The notes: generated by a model not told the origin, from the sequence alone. A DNA stretch of 64,000 nt from Amborella trichopoda (GCF_000471905.2 NW_006494876.1:584827-648826), one strand, 5' to 3'. Counted from the stretch's first letter, positions 1 through 12,346 are shown. Translations and numbers: made by a program.

Positions 1-50
1 CCTACTACTTAATTATTAGTGACTACTAACTACGTGTCTCTTCTGTGTGT

Positions 51-51
51 A

Positions 52-84
<33 letters not shown>
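51..84. repeat. (TA)n microsatellite
   Basis: Uninterrupted alternating TA of about 34 bases near the window start. A simple-sequence repeat with no coding content. Confidence 0.9.
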
Positions 85-87
<3 letters not shown>

Positions 88-480
88 TCACTTGCTTAAA
101 AAACAAGGTCCTATGATCGATCCTAATTTTTGGAAGTCATAATTTTTGGAAGATTAAATTGAGTGTTTACACTTACTACAAACTCAAATTAAAATTTCTT
201 TTCACAAAAATGATTGTTTAGGTTATTTTTGACAAACTTATACCCGGTACGAATAAGGAAGGAGCGAATTGCAACCTCATCCTGCCGGTACAAAAAATAC
301 TTGCGAACAGAAGCACTATTGAAATAAACTTGTTTTTTTGGAAAAGTGTCAGAATAGTCTTAAAATGTATGGACCAATTAAGATGAAATTTTGTTCGAAA
401 AACCATCTTTTATTGTGATAAAAACGACTTCATAACTGTAGCCTAAATATTGAAGCTTGAGCACTAGACAACTTCCATTG
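85..480. other. Unassigned AT-rich stretch
   Basis: No ORF with recognisable protein similarity and no repeat partner seen elsewhere in the window. Probably decayed repeat sequence leading into the LTR-like repeat that follows. Confidence 0.3.
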
Positions 481-2700
481 GATCCAAAATATTGAAAAGC
501 TCCAGGATATCATTGTTTGGGTCATTTGGACCTTCCTGGACCATTATTGGCCCAACTTACTAAAAATATAGGGATTTACACTATTCTAGTGAGCCTATGG
601 GGAATCAATTTTCATTTTTTGAAACTGCAACCATTGATTTCGGGATTTCCATTAGAATGAACATAACTCACTCATTTTAAGCCCGATTGAGCTCAAATTT
701 TGACACAATGTAGAGCTTGTAAATACGCACGTTTTGATATAAAGCTCGGCTCATGGTATTCCACGAAAAGAGAGAATTTTTAGAGAGAAATAGAGCTAAA
801 ACATTCATGTTGTGTAAAATTTTGAAAAGAATGAAATGATTTCGATCAAACAACCATATCTTGAGATCCGGACATCGGATCATCTTGAAAATGGGCCCAT
901 TGCGACCATGAGACAAAGGGGAATATTATGAGGTAAATTTCGCACAAGATTGAAGATCGCATCACACTTAATGTCAAGTTTAAAGTGGTAAGTTTTTCGG
1001 TTGTCGGAATCCCATTTTTCGATGACCTTCCCATCGACCTTCCAAATTGGGCAAGTGTTCAAATGAAAACCAAATCGGATGATTTTTGTCACAAAATGAT
1101 CATGGTGAAATTCCCTTCAATTTGTGACGAAAAAATTGATCAAGAACATGGTAAATCAGGCTACACAAAGATTTGAAAATTTTCAAGTTCTTAAAGTTGA
1201 CTGGAATTTGGATCGTGATCAAAGAGTACAATTCTGGCTTCATGATGTATATCAAAACGACCGCGATGATTTGAATAGCATTTCTATAGTAATGGATTGT
1301 CCGAAAGAGTGCTGAAACGCCTCCAAATCAACCTCGAAGGATAGCAATGGCATGTGCTTTCTCTGAGAGGGATTAATTTACCATTTTCCACTTTCTTCAT
1401 AGGGTTATTTTTATCATTTTGCCCAAAACATAAATTTACTTTTGAATCAAATAAAAAGTAATTTTAGTCAATTTGAGCTACTTTTGGGCATCCACCCATG
1501 TTTTAGTTGATGTCTATATATGCATGTTAGTTCATTTCTGTAAGGGCTCTTGAAAATTTGATCATTGTGAATCATTTGGCTTGAGAAATTTAAAATTGAA
1601 AGAGTCTTGAATTCTATTTTCCCTCAATTTTCTGGTTTCAAGGGTGAGGAGAGATAATATTTTGGCTAAAGAGAATGCCCTAGAACTCTAGGCTTTTAAA
1701 TCCCAAACTCCTGACTTCAAAAGTTCTGGGCTCCAAACTTCCGAACCGAGCACTCAAACCTGGGATCGTAATTAGGTGCACGTTTCTCTTTCTATCTCTT
1801 CTCTCTCTCCCCTCTCCCTCAGACTCACGGCCTAGGCCATAGGCCCACTCCCATTTCTCTCTCTCCTCTTCTTCTATCCCCTTCTCTTTCTCTTTCCCTC
1901 TCTTTCTTCTCTCTCCTCTCTCTCGATGTCCCCTCTTCTCTCTCTTCTCTGCCTCTCAATCTTCTCTCTCTCCTATTCTCTCTTTCTTCTTTCTCTCTCT
2001 CATCTCTCTCCCCACCCTTTCCCTCTCTCTCTTAGTCTCCCCTCTTCTCTTTCTCTTCTCTCCCTCTCGATCTTCTCTCTCCCCCACTCTCTCTTTCTTC
2101 TTTCTCTCTCTCATCTCTCTCCCCACTATCTCCCTTCCTCTCTCTCTCTCTTTCCTCTCCCTTAGGCCCACGGCCTAGACCGTGGGCCAACTCTCATTTC
2201 TCTCTCCTCTTCTTCTCTCTTCTTCTTTCTCTCTCTTACGTCTTCTTCTCTTTCGTCTCTCTCATTTCTCTCCTCTCTGCTTTATCTCTCTACTCCCTCT
2301 CTCCCTTTACTATTCTCCCTCTCTCTCGTGTGTCTACCATCTCTCTCTCTCTACTCTCTGCTCTCTCCCTCTTTCGTTTCCCCCTTATCTCTGTTCTCTC
2401 TGCTCTCTCTACGGTTCTCTCTCTGTTCTCTCTCTCTGCTTCCCCACTCTCTCTCTCTCTCAGGCATGTGGCTTGGAGCTGCAAGCCATGATCTCTTAGG
2501 GTTTAGGGACTAAACTCTGGAGTTCCGAGCCTTTTTTCGAGACCTCTGAGTCCGGGCAACACAGATTGTGTCTCCAGGGCGACACTAGGAGTGTCTCCTG
2601 GGCGACTAGGTAGTGCCTCCCCGGACTGACCGGGTTCCAGTAAAAAATAGTAAACAAAAATACGTATTTCAAAGCTCAGATCAAGCTCGAACTACCTCAC
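480..2700 (+). mobile_element. LTR-like retroelement repeat, copy 1
   Basis: The first 900 bases resemble, in the same order, the block at about 43000-43960. Shared landmarks include a run reading 'gttgcgaccat/cca', the phrase 'ttgtcggaatcccattttt' and a following 'aaaccaaat'. Both copies then pass into a long CT-rich tract (here about 1790-2470). Near the end, at about 2698, 'cacagtgggtgccaaa' resembles the sequence found at the LTR end and primer-binding region of many plant LTR retrotransposons. No protein is encoded. I infer an LTR plus leader of an old LTR element; orientation is assumed from the polypyrimidine tract. Exact ends and target duplications were not found. Confidence 0.45.
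1790..2470 (+). repeat. Polypyrimidine (CT)-rich tract
   Basis: About 680 bases of almost pure pyrimidine on the + strand, built from TCTCTCT, CCTCTT and TTTCTC words with a few short interruptions such as 'cggcctagg'. Serine/leucine-rich ORFs here are artefacts of the composition. Confidence 0.9.
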
Positions 2701-2989
2701 AGTGGGTGCCAAACTGTTCACATTACTGATCGGGACAATCTCAAGATGAGATTCAACCAGATCTGAACCACAAACTGATTTTTTAAAAGAGTGATAGAGA
2801 GTGGAGATAATCAAATTCTTATCTAAGGCCATATATACTTATAAATGAGTTTATTTGCTCTCAGATTAGTGGTAGAGCTAGCATTGATCTGAAATTCAAA
2901 ATACTAATTAAAATACAATAAAACTGATTTAATTTTAATAAATAAATAAAAATTAAAAGAAGTACAAGAAAAGTGAAATATACCAAACC

Positions 2990-3880
2990 AGGACAGTTGG
3001 CCTGGGACACCTGAGGCATTGAGGTCTCACCTGTATTAGGATCGATTGAGTTTATGTCGTGCGTCCTCTTTGTTTCTCTTCAGGTTTTGACCAGGCCTTA
3101 GCTTGGTTGAACGACTTTCTTAGACTACATGTTTAATAGGCTAAAGCTAAGGTCTTTCTAGATCTAGGTTTTGCTTAGGGTATCAAGTTTCTTGGCATAC
3201 GGTTTTCCAGAGTATAAGGAGTCTCAAGTCTAAAGAGTCTAATAAGGTCTAACCCTCAAATGGGTCCCGAAATCACATTTTTAAAGGTTAAAAATCGACT
3301 GGAATGGGTAACTGCCAATTTCAAATGGATTTTCTAGCTTGAATTGTTGTTTTGGGGCAAAAAGACATGGGCGACACCACTAGTGTCGCTCAAGCCAAAA
3401 GGGTCTAGATTCAATGAATATACCAAAAAATGGTCAATGAAGGGTTGGTATGCAAAAACTGTCAATTCGGATCAGTCAGAGCTGGGCGACACCAATAGTG
3501 TCGCCTAGACTAAAGCTGCTCAGAATTGGCAGATTCTAGTTTGGGATGATTTTTTAGCTGTTCGGATGTCGTTTACAAAAAAACAGCCGATTTGGGTCAG
3601 TCTAGGCTGGGCGACACCCAGACCAAATCTTCTTAGAATTGGAAGATTCTTGTTTGGGCTGATTTTGGGGAAGATGGGATGCTACCTACCAAAAATCAAC
3701 TGATTTGGGTCAGTCTAGGCTGGGTGGATATTGCCCAAACCAAATTTGTCGAGAATTGGCATATTCTAGTTTTGGAGGGATCTACTGGCTCTTGTGATGT
3801 TGCCTACTAAAATTTAGGTCAAAGCGAGATGTTTTGCTATTTTTAATGATATTTTTACTAAAATAGGGTGTTATACATGA
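2990..3880 (+). mobile_element. Non-coding retroelement segment, family shared with 48660-52430
   Basis: The opening (cctgggacacctgaggc, then cttcaggttttgac, then ccttagcttggttgaa) parallels 48720-48850 in order and spacing, so this is a dispersed repeat. It contains the GGCGACAC tandem block below. No recognisable protein domain. Its position between the LTR-like repeat and the Gypsy-type 3' end suggests internal or leader sequence of an LTR retroelement, but that is inference. Confidence 0.4.
3350..3800 (+). repeat. Tandem repeat of about 112-125 bp with GGCGACAC core
   Basis: Units restart near 3369, 3484, 3609 and 3721. Each carries 'ctgggcgacacc' (degenerate in the last), then 'ccaaatc/gctga', then 'gaattggcagattctagttt', then a 'gatg..gcctaccaaaa' tail. 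Spacing is about 114, 125 and 112 bp. In the first two units the core is extended to 'ggcgacaccaNtagtgtcgc', which is self-complementary (GCGACAC against GTGTCGC). Confidence 0.75.
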
Positions 3881-4398
3881 TTCTGGATCACAGGGCAGGC
3901 AGTATAAACTATGATGGTCTATGGTTTGGGCGTTTACTAGGATAGAGTGCTCCTAAGGCTGTTTATGGCTTAGAAAACCATCGAATTTGTCTGGTCACAA
4001 AATGGGGTGTCTACAAGTGGGGTCAAGGGTTTGCTGATTTTGGCCAAAGTTTTACCAAAACAACTTAGATCTTGCTGATTTAAGCGATTTTTATTTATTA
4101 TTTGCCCAAGGTTTGTGATTTCAGTGAACCCATGGCAGTGATAAGGGCCCATAGAAGGGGGATTTTCATAGTTCCACTTCGCGATTCCATAGATGACTAA
4201 ATTGATAAAATTGAAAGGTAAGTTCAGCAGCTGGCGTAGCAATTCGCGGCCCTCAATAATGGGTAAGACGATGATCTTTTAGCCCAAAAGGATCTCAAAT
4301 ACAAGCGTTTTCACTTTTGCACTCCACGTGGGAAGTTGAGTGACGAGGATAGTAATAAAGTACCTAGATATTGAAAAAATCACTCTAGCATTTTCGAT

Positions 4399-4695
4399 TT
4401 GGAGGATGAGATACTTGATTTTGACATAGCTTGTATTGATAATCAAAAGGATGCAGATTGGGATTTGCCACCAATCTTCAACGCATACTTAGATGAAAAT
4501 TTCTTAGAAAATCTGATCTATGATAAGGATCAAGATGATGATAAAGAGATTTTGGAAGAGGGTGAAGAATATGACGAGAAGGTAATAAGAGAACTGATCC
4601 AAATCATGGCCTTTGATGTTCTCATTGATATTGAAGAGGTGGTGCTTTCAAGAGAGTTAGTGCATTGGAATCAGAGTAGTACAGTGAAAGCATGA
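4399..4695 (+). pseudogene. Short acidic ORF, probable retroelement remnant
   Basis: A 98-codon open frame starting MEDEILDFDIACID, very rich in Asp and Glu (for example 'DKDQDDDKEILEEGEEYDEK' around residues 48-67). No catalytic motif is visible and I do not recognise the family. It lies about 160 bases upstream of a polypurine-like 3' end typical of Gypsy elements, in the same reading frame as the 'FKTRGRVFSN' translation at 4852-4881. The most economical reading is therefore the broken C-terminal part of a Gypsy-type polyprotein or accessory ORF. It could instead be a chance ORF. Confidence 0.35.
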
Positions 4696-4839
4696 TCGAT
4701 TCACAATTCACAAATTATGGCCTGATTCCTCAATATACATATTAGGATCTGTTCCTTGAGGAATTTTGTTTACCACGAATAGTGTTTAAGCCAACAACGA
4801 AAAATAAGGTTGAAGAAGGCATTTTTTTATGTTTGATTC

Positions 4840-5450
4840 AACTTAGCACACTTCAAAACTCGAGGACGAGTTTTCTCCAACAATAGGAGAATAATGGATG
4901 GAAAAATTATACTTTTTTTTTTCTATTCAATTTTAAAGGATATATATTTTGATTTTAGTTTTAGTGTTTAATTCTAGAGGTTTTAGTTTCAAGGAATTTT
5001 AGGGTTTTATAGTTTTTTATTTATTTCATGAGTAATATTTGCAAGTATTATTCATGAGTACTATTCATGGGCACTATTCATATGGGTAAATTTGTCATTA
5101 TAAAATTTAAGTTTAAGTTAGGATATATCGGCCATTTTAATTATTTATAGACACGTAATGTCCTATAGTATTGAATTATCATACATAAGGTATATGAGGC
5201 CTTGAGAGGGTGAATAACACATGATTTTTTGAAATTGAAAGATAGAAAAGCTTAAGCTTTTGGAACCCTAGCATGCGGTTTGGAGAAGAAATCCTAGGTT
5301 TCTTTGAATTATGCTTGTGTTTCGCTTGTTACTAATTTTAATGTTCCCTCAAATTTCCCCACATCAGCATCTCAAGGAAGCGGAAACAACAACAAAAACT
5401 CAAAATACAAGGATCTTACAGACGTTACATTCCTTATTTGTTTTAAATCT
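4840..5450 (+). mobile_element. Gypsy-type 3' end and LTR fragment
   Basis: At 4858-4890 'ctcgaggacgagttttctcc' followed by 'aacaataggagaa' matches the stereotyped end of plant Ty3/Gypsy polyproteins (L-E-D-E-F in one frame, T-R-G-R-V-F in another) and the adjoining purine-rich tract. The following 550 bases lack ORFs. They contain short repeats of 'attcatgagtactattcatg' type, then a spliced-leader-like tail with 'ggaaccctag', and read like an LTR. No matching 5' LTR or target duplication was found. Confidence 0.45.
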
Positions 5451-5907
5451 GAATGCTCTCTTTCTCACATCGAGAGTTTGATGCTAACCTCTTTGGTTTC
5501 CTTTTCTCGATTACCAGAACTATAAGGATTGACCAGAGCGAAAATCTCAAGCATCGATTGATGGCCCGAGTTTTCATTTTGCCCACTAAGGGAGCTGTTG
5601 TTCAAGTTTCTTGGAAGAAGAAGAGAGAGGGACTTGGGTCTATTCTCTGCTTTGAAGAAAAAGAGGTGGGAAGGCCTTAAGTGAGCTCTATGCAAATCAC
5701 CAAAAAAGCCACCACTTTTCTCTCTACAACCTCTTTTCTTAAAGAGGTTCCTCTCCAATTGTGGTTATTTATTTAGGCACAAGTGGTTATCCATATTAAA
5801 TTGGATAGGATTTCATCTAACAAATCCAAAAGATTTTCTTGTTCTTTATTTTTGGGTAAATGAAAAATTTTCTTATTCCATCACCCCATAATGAACAACT
5901 CAATTAA
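5450..5907. other. Unassigned stretch before LINE
   Basis: Overlapping short ORFs on both strands, none with recognisable similarity. Could be LINE 5' UTR or leftover LTR-element sequence. Confidence 0.3.
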
Positions 5908-7424
5908 ATGGAGGTGGACCCATCCACAAGGACAGACTACCTAAGTCCAACAGTCCCTCACACAATGATACGACAGGTGAATGAAGCCTCCTTAATCAAA
6001 CCAAAATCGTCCTGGCTTGCGGTTTTTGGTATTCTAATAATAGTTTGTTCCTTTGAAGTCTTTAAAGAGGTAGCAAATCTACGTGGTCAATTGATCAAAG
6101 ATTGATTGAAATTTAACCAGCTATAATGCACTTGTTTTCCTGGTAGAAACTAAAAGTATAAATCATCTTAACGAGGGTATTTTAAAGATGGGAGATTTTG
6201 ATTTTAAACTTGTATTTAAAGAGATTCGAATTCAAATTGGAGGTTTCGTTGAAGTCTCTTTTGAAGATGTAAAACCTAGCCTAAATTGTGAGCAGAATGT
6301 TATTAAGGATGATGGTTCCCAGAAACCATTATTGTCGGTCTCAAGCAACGACAATGGAGTTTCAAAAATTGATAACCAATATTATCGCCAGAAATTTCGT
6401 GAAAGGGCAAATTCAAGCCATTTTTATGCTGACACGTTATCTCTCAAAGGGAAACGCATCATTAAAAAATGGGTTGTTAAATTTGATGGAAAAATTACAA
6501 AAAACTATGGAAATTCCTTACCAAAAATCATATGTTGTGGAACACAATGTTATTCCTTGCCATAACTAGTTTGAAACTTTCAAAAATTTTCCCTTTTGAA
6601 GTTTGGATGAGTGGCCAATTAATGCCTTTCCACAAACTTCCATCAAAGATAAGAAAACTCTGCTACTTCTAAAAGAAGCTCTTATCCCACATGTAACTCA
6701 AAAGAACGCCATTATTGAACTTCAAGCTGGATTTTTCTCTGATGCAAGTAAAGAGAGGAAATCTGACAAAAAAAAGATGCATCAGATGAGTCTATTTGGG
6801 AGGGCTGCTTCCAAGTAGTTAAAGATGCAAAAGAATCAAAATTTTGTTGAAAAACCAGTGCTGGTTTATAATGTTGAGAGTCAGGAAGAAGATAGGGAAG
6901 GAATATCTGCTCTTTCTACCTATAGTGAAGGACTTTGGAAAAATATTGAAAGTGTTGTTCTTAATAATAGTAGTCGAAGCCTCAAAGAACACGAGCTGGA
7001 AGAACCTCTTATAGTTCCTCCTATTGTTATGAGACCACCGAGTGATGAAGTTCTTGTAGTAGGTGACTTTGAGAGATGACTATGACAATGTCGATAATGA
7101 CATATCCTTAGTGATCTGACCTTTGAAGTTGGTACAGTTTTGGATGCAATTAATGTGTGTTATGGTGACTCTATTTACGTCATTACAGATACCCTAAAGG
7201 AGAAGTATAAAAAGGAACTACAAGAAAGGCTTATTGGGAGCAAAATTCAGAAATCCAAGAAGAAAAGAAGGCTTCAAAGAGAACTTGATAATTTGGAATG
7301 TCATATTAACTATGATCATGGTGAGGTAAGTGTTTGTTCTCGTGCACATTTTGAACATTTGCAGCCTATGTTTGTTAATCCTTCAAGGGTCACCAAACAT
7401 AGAGATGGTTACCAGTTTGTATGA
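5908..7424 (+). pseudogene. LINE ORF1 remnant (broken)
   Basis: Open segments at 5908-6105, 6188-6565, 6603-6818, 6825-7079 and 7140-7424 lie in order on the + strand and abut LINE ORF2. Only the last segment is diagnostic. It contains a basic run (KIQKSKKKRRLQ) followed by RELDNLECHINYD, which resembles the C-terminal end of plant LINE ORF1 proteins (lysine-rich stretch, then a 'L.C.INYD' motif). The upstream segments show no clear DUF4283 or zinc-knuckle motif, so the 5' boundary and identity of 5908-7079 are inferred from position. The last segment ends with TGA overlapping the ORF2 start as ATGA at 7421-7424. Confidence 0.5.
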
Positions 7425-10400
7425 AATTGTTATGTTGGAATTTCAGGGGCTTCAATAGTGCTCAACTCAATGAGATGTTCTTTCTTTTTGCAAAAAGGAA
7501 AAGCCCGATCTCTTGCTTCTTTAGGAAACTAAATTGGAGGCCCCGACTCTTCGTACTGCTTAACTGGTTTGGGGAAATAGATCCCTGGATTTTTTTGGAG
7601 TAGATGCTTCTGGTTCTTTTGGTAGTATTTGGGTCCTTTGGGACCCTTTGGTTTTGAGTGCGTCACAAAAATTTCGTTCAAGTAGACACATTTCTATTGT
7701 TTTTTAGGGGCCTTAAGATAATTTTCTTGGTGTTTATGTGTGGTATATGGGCTTAACAGAGCTGCTGACAGATCAGTTTTTTTTTAAGGAATCAGCAAAT
7801 ATTCAGTTAAATTTGAATGTGCCTTGGTTGGTTTGTGGTGACTTTAATATTATTAGATGGCCAAGTGAATCTATATCTTCTCCTTCTTGGTCTTCTTGTA
7901 TGAGATTATTTGAAAGTTTTATACAACACCATGAATTGATTGATCTTCCTTCTGCTAAGGCTAACTATATCTGGTCCAATCATAATTTACACGATCCTAT
8001 TTTGATAAGGTTAGACAGGTTTCTTGTCTTTTCTGAGTTTGTTACTCATTTCCCAAAAATAAGTATGAAATCCCTACCAAAAATGTCTTCTGATCATGTC
8101 CCTCTTCTCCTTAACTCTGACAGTTTCTTGTTTGGACCACCCACATTTAGATTTGAATTAGCGTGGCTGTCAAAGAGATCTTTACTCAGCTTGATTGAAT
8201 ATTTCTGGAAAAATACTACAATTGATGGTTGGAAAGGCTTTCAAATTTCAAAGAAGCTCCAACTATTGAAACAAAGGATTATTACATAGAAGATGAATGT
8301 TTGGGGAGATTTACAATCTAAAATTGAGGCAGAAAAGTCTCATATATAGGAGTTAGATAATGTTTAGTTTATGAGAGGGACTCTAACACATGATCAATTT
8401 AGAGACAGAAGCTTATGGGTGGCTACGTATAAACAATTGCTTAATTTAGAGGAAATTCATTAGAGACAAAGGTCTCATGCGAAATAGCTCAAGGAGGGAG
8501 ATAAAAACACGAAAGTTTTCCATGCTATTGCTAATGCACGGAAAATAGGTAACTCAATTCAAAGCCTCTGTATTGAAGGAATAGACTGTGACAACATGTC
8601 AAAGGTTGAAAGGGCACTAGTTAATCATTTCAAAAATTCTTATGAGGCCAATAGTGAGATTCAACTATCCATTCAAAATCCACCTTTTACTAGGTTGCCG
8701 TTAGAACAAGCTCAGTAGTTGGAGAGAAAATTTGAAGAGCAAGAAATCAGAGATGAAGTCTTTGGCCTATGCAGAGATAAGGCTCCTGACCCAGATGGAT
8801 ACCTAATGGCTGTTTTTCAATCTTTTTGGGATATTTTGAAAGATGATATTGTTCAATTATTAGAAGAATTTTATTAAAGAGGTAAAATTAATATTTCCAT
8901 GAATTCCACATTTATTGCTTTAATTCTAAAGAAAAATGTCATTGCGGAGATCAAGGATATTTAGCCTATTAGTCTTATTGGTAGTCTATATAAAATCATA
9001 GCAAAGATTTTAGCCAATAGACTGCGCTAGGTGATTCACATGGTATTAAATGACCACAATCAATATTCTTGAAGGATAGGCCAATTATGGATAGTATTTT
9101 GGTTGCATAAGAATGTATCCACTCAAGAATCAATGATGAAAAATTGAGCCTTATTTATAAGGTAGACTTTGAGAAGACATATGATAAGGTTGATTGGGGG
9201 GTACTCGAAAGTATCATAGCTCAAATATATTTTTCGTTCAAGGTAGAGATTGTGGATTGATGGTTACATGTCTTCTGCCCATTTTTCAGTTCTTGTTAGT
9301 GGCAAACCAACTGGTTTTTTCAAAAGATCAAGAAGATTAAGACATGGGAACCCTTATTCATCATTTTTATATACTTTGGTAGTTGAGAGTTTTAGTGTCA
9401 TGCTTAATGGATTGACAGTGCAAAGGATCATATCAGGTGTTAATATTGGTAATAATGGTCTTACAATATCGTATTTATAGTATGTTGATGATACCATTAT
9501 ATTATGCGATCCCACAGTTAAGGAAATTACTTGCCTATTGATTTTCTTGAAAAGTGTGGAACTCTCAACTGGACTTAAAGTTAATTTGAGTAAAACCAAG
9601 CTCATTTGTTGGCAAATGGTTGTATCAAGAATGGCACATTTATTCAGTTGTGGCGTTGAGTCCTTACCGTGTACTTATTTGGGAATTCCCTTAGTAGATT
9701 TGAGGCCTTCAAGATCAATTTGGGATCCGATGGTGGAGAGATTTGACAAAAAACTGGACACTTGAAAAGTTGAAACTCTTTATTGGGGGGAAGATATACA
9801 TTGATTAAGTCCACTTTGTCCAACCTTCTAGTATATTTTATGTCTTTATTTAAGATGCTAAACGAAGTTGAAAAACAACGAGAGAGAATTATGAGAATTT
9901 ATTTGCGGGGAGATGACATAAGAAGGAAAAGATTTCAGCTTGTGAATTGAGAAAGTTTGTAGACCAATGAAAGAGGGAGAATTGGGTATTAAGTGACTAA
10001 AACATATGAACTCGGCACTTTTAGTATAATAGTGGTGGATAATCCATACACAACCCGAGTCTTTCTAGATACTTGTTTTGAGAGATAGATATGGAAATGG
10101 ATTTGAACTTTGGCCTCATTAAAAGTTCAAGAAACAAGACAAGTTTGTCCCATGTTTGGAGCGGTATTGATTATGAGATATCTGTGTATCTACGCCAGTT
10201 TCTAAAAATAGTGGGGAATGGAGAATCCACTCTCTTTTGGTTTGACAAATAGATTAGAGATAGCCTGTTGAGATACATTTTCCCTGAGGTCTTCTCAAAA
10301 GCTTTAAATCCACTAGCATCTGTCAAGAAAGCTAGTGGGGGTGTTTATATTAATATTGTTTGGTTCATTCCTTGCAGGTAGATGAGAGGTACAGACAGAT

Positions 10401-11612
10401 TCATTGAGAAGTATCAAACATTGTTGTAATTATTGAATGACACATATTGACTCCAAATATGGATGATAGCTTTATTTGGGAGCTTACCCATTCGAGAGAT
10501 TTTTCGGTTAAGCCAACCTACAATCTATTATTTTCTGATAGTTGGAGAGAATTGGATGCAAGTTTATTCAAGATTAAGAAATTGCATCTGCCTCTTAAAG
10601 TGCAGCTGTTCCCATGGATCATGTGCCAAGATAAATTAGCAACTGTTGACAACTTGAGAAAGAGGGGGTTTATTATCACCAAATCTATGTATCCTATGCA
10701 AAGACAGTGCTGAAACTTCGCAATATCTTTTCCTCTCATGCCCTTTTATTACATATCTTTAAGATTGGGCTCGACAGTGCCTCAATATGTCATTACCTTT
10801 GCCTCATAATGTCAGAACTCTTCTTGACCAATGGATCATACCCAATATTTCAAAGATGGGAACTTTTCTTTGGAGATCTATTTAGGTTAGCCTTATTTAG
10901 AGTACGTGGAAGGAAAGAAATAGAAGAGTCTTTGATAATATAAGTATAGATTTGATTACATTAAAATTAAACATTTTGACAGTTGCTGCTGATTGGTTCC
11001 CGCTCATAAGGATAATAGCTTTATTCCTAAAAGTCTTATCATTAGTAATCCCTTGGCAGTGGCAACTATGTGTGTTACCACCATTACTCGTAGTGAGGTT
11101 GTTTGAATACCACCACCAATGAATTCTTTCAAACTTAATTTTGATGGAAGTTCACTTGGCAATCTAGGGCCAGCTGGCTATAGTGGTCTCATCAGAAATA
11201 ATTTGGGTCACATTATATTTTCTTACTTGGGTCTTTATGGTATCACAACAGCAAATGAGGCGGAAGCACGAGGTTTATTAGAAGGTTTGAAATTGCTATG
11301 CACTTTAGAAGGGGGCAGAATTATCGAAGGAGACTTGGCAATTGTCATTGCCCGGAGTAAGAGAAAGGCCCATATTTCTTGGAAATTAAGGACTATTTTT
11401 CATCAAATTTGGGATATTTTGTCAACCTCTATGGCAACGGTCCAACATTGTTATAGAGAGGTGAATGAAGATATGTTCTTGCTAAAGGAGGAGTCTATAC
11501 TCCCTCTCTGTTGGTTACTTCATTTTTGTAATATTGTGTCTTTGCTTGAATATTTTGTATTTTACATTTGAATTAATGATAAGTCGTACGTTACCGTTCA
11601 AAAAAAAAAAAA
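6180..11612 (+). mobile_element. L1-like non-LTR retrotransposon (LINE), degenerate
   Basis: The element includes the ORF1 end and ORF2, a 3' UTR of about 30 bases with 'gaattaatgataag' and 'gttaccgttc', and a poly-A tail at 11600-11612. The 3' end closely resembles the reversed tail at 63739-63800. The 5' end is uncertain (5900-6200). I did not find a flanking target-site duplication; the 3' candidate is the sequence after 11612, 'gactatattcttg'. Confidence 0.85.
7421..11571 (+). pseudogene. LINE ORF2: endonuclease, reverse transcriptase, RNase H (dead)
   Basis: Domains run in canonical plant L1-like order. The APE-type endonuclease starts KLLCWNFRGF (about 7421) and continues with VCGDFNIIRW (about 7830-7860, the D and N of the GDFN motif) and SSDHVPLLL (about 8087, the SDH motif). 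The reverse transcriptase has DKAPDPDGY (about 8779), KVDFEKTYDKVDW (about 9160-9195) and the YVDD catalytic box (9481-9492). A zf-RVT-like region spans about 10447-10690. RNase H spans 11119-11571, with LNFDGS, a conserved Glu in NEAEARG and a later EGD. The frame is broken: a shift lies between 7603 and 7738, nine in-frame stops lie between 8287 and 9030 (eight TAG, one TAA), and more shifts follow. In a living element this enzyme nicks target DNA and copies its own RNA there. This copy cannot. Confidence 0.93.
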
Positions 11613-12346
11613 GACTATATTCTTGTTATGATCATATGACTTCCAAAATAGCTAAGCATATGAATCATATATAATGTCCAATGTAAATAACACAATTAAT
11701 ATGATCCAAATTGTAATAAACGAAAGCAAGCAAGCAATAAACCTATTCATCCAAAAGGACTCTAAGGCAAAATAGTAAAGAGAATACTTTTTTCACAACC
11801 AAAATACAAATTAGATAGACAATACAATGATTTAAAAAATGCCAGGTCAACACGAAATTGCCCGATCCGATTCGAGAATCGGTCATTCTGTGCCGATTCT
11901 ATCAATATATAGGAAATCGTCCGGTTCTAGAAGAGAACCGACGATTTGCTACACTGGTGTTTTGCTACAGTAAAAATGCCATTTTGTTACAGTAAAAATG
12001 CGATTTGGATCGGATTTTTGCCAGTTAACTATTTTTGTATATGTTTTTTCTCCAGTTCACTTTTTTTTTTGCACAGTAAAATGGCATGATGGACCGTTGA
12101 TTCACCAACTTGGACCAGTTTTTACAATGCCTGATCCGGGTCACCGATCTGGGTTTTTTTTAAAACACATAACAATAGATTTACAAAATGGTTAAAGGAA
12201 ATGTAAACCCCCTTCAACAACGCCAGTAGCAAAGACATACTATATGTTCCTTTTTACTTTGCCTTGCATTTGTTTAAGAAGCCTCATATGCAACTATAAG
12301 ATTTGTAAAACACTATGTACATCTTTCAAACTATCGCAGTCAATCA
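11613..12346. other. Unassigned AT-rich stretch
   Basis: No gene. At 11850-12150 there are repeated short motifs around 'ctacagtaaaaatg' and 'gatttggatcgg' that look like decayed DNA-transposon ends, with no clear boundary. Confidence 0.3.

Noticed and set aside
1926-2513. Overlapping serine/leucine-rich ORFs on the + strand and glutamate/arginine-rich ORFs on the minus strand
   Set aside because: They are translations of a CT-rich tract; multiple frames are open at once and none has domain-like sequence.
4840-5450. Considered as part of a complete Gypsy element with 480-2700 as the 5' LTR
   Set aside because: The two blocks show no LTR-to-LTR similarity, so they cannot be paired as one element.
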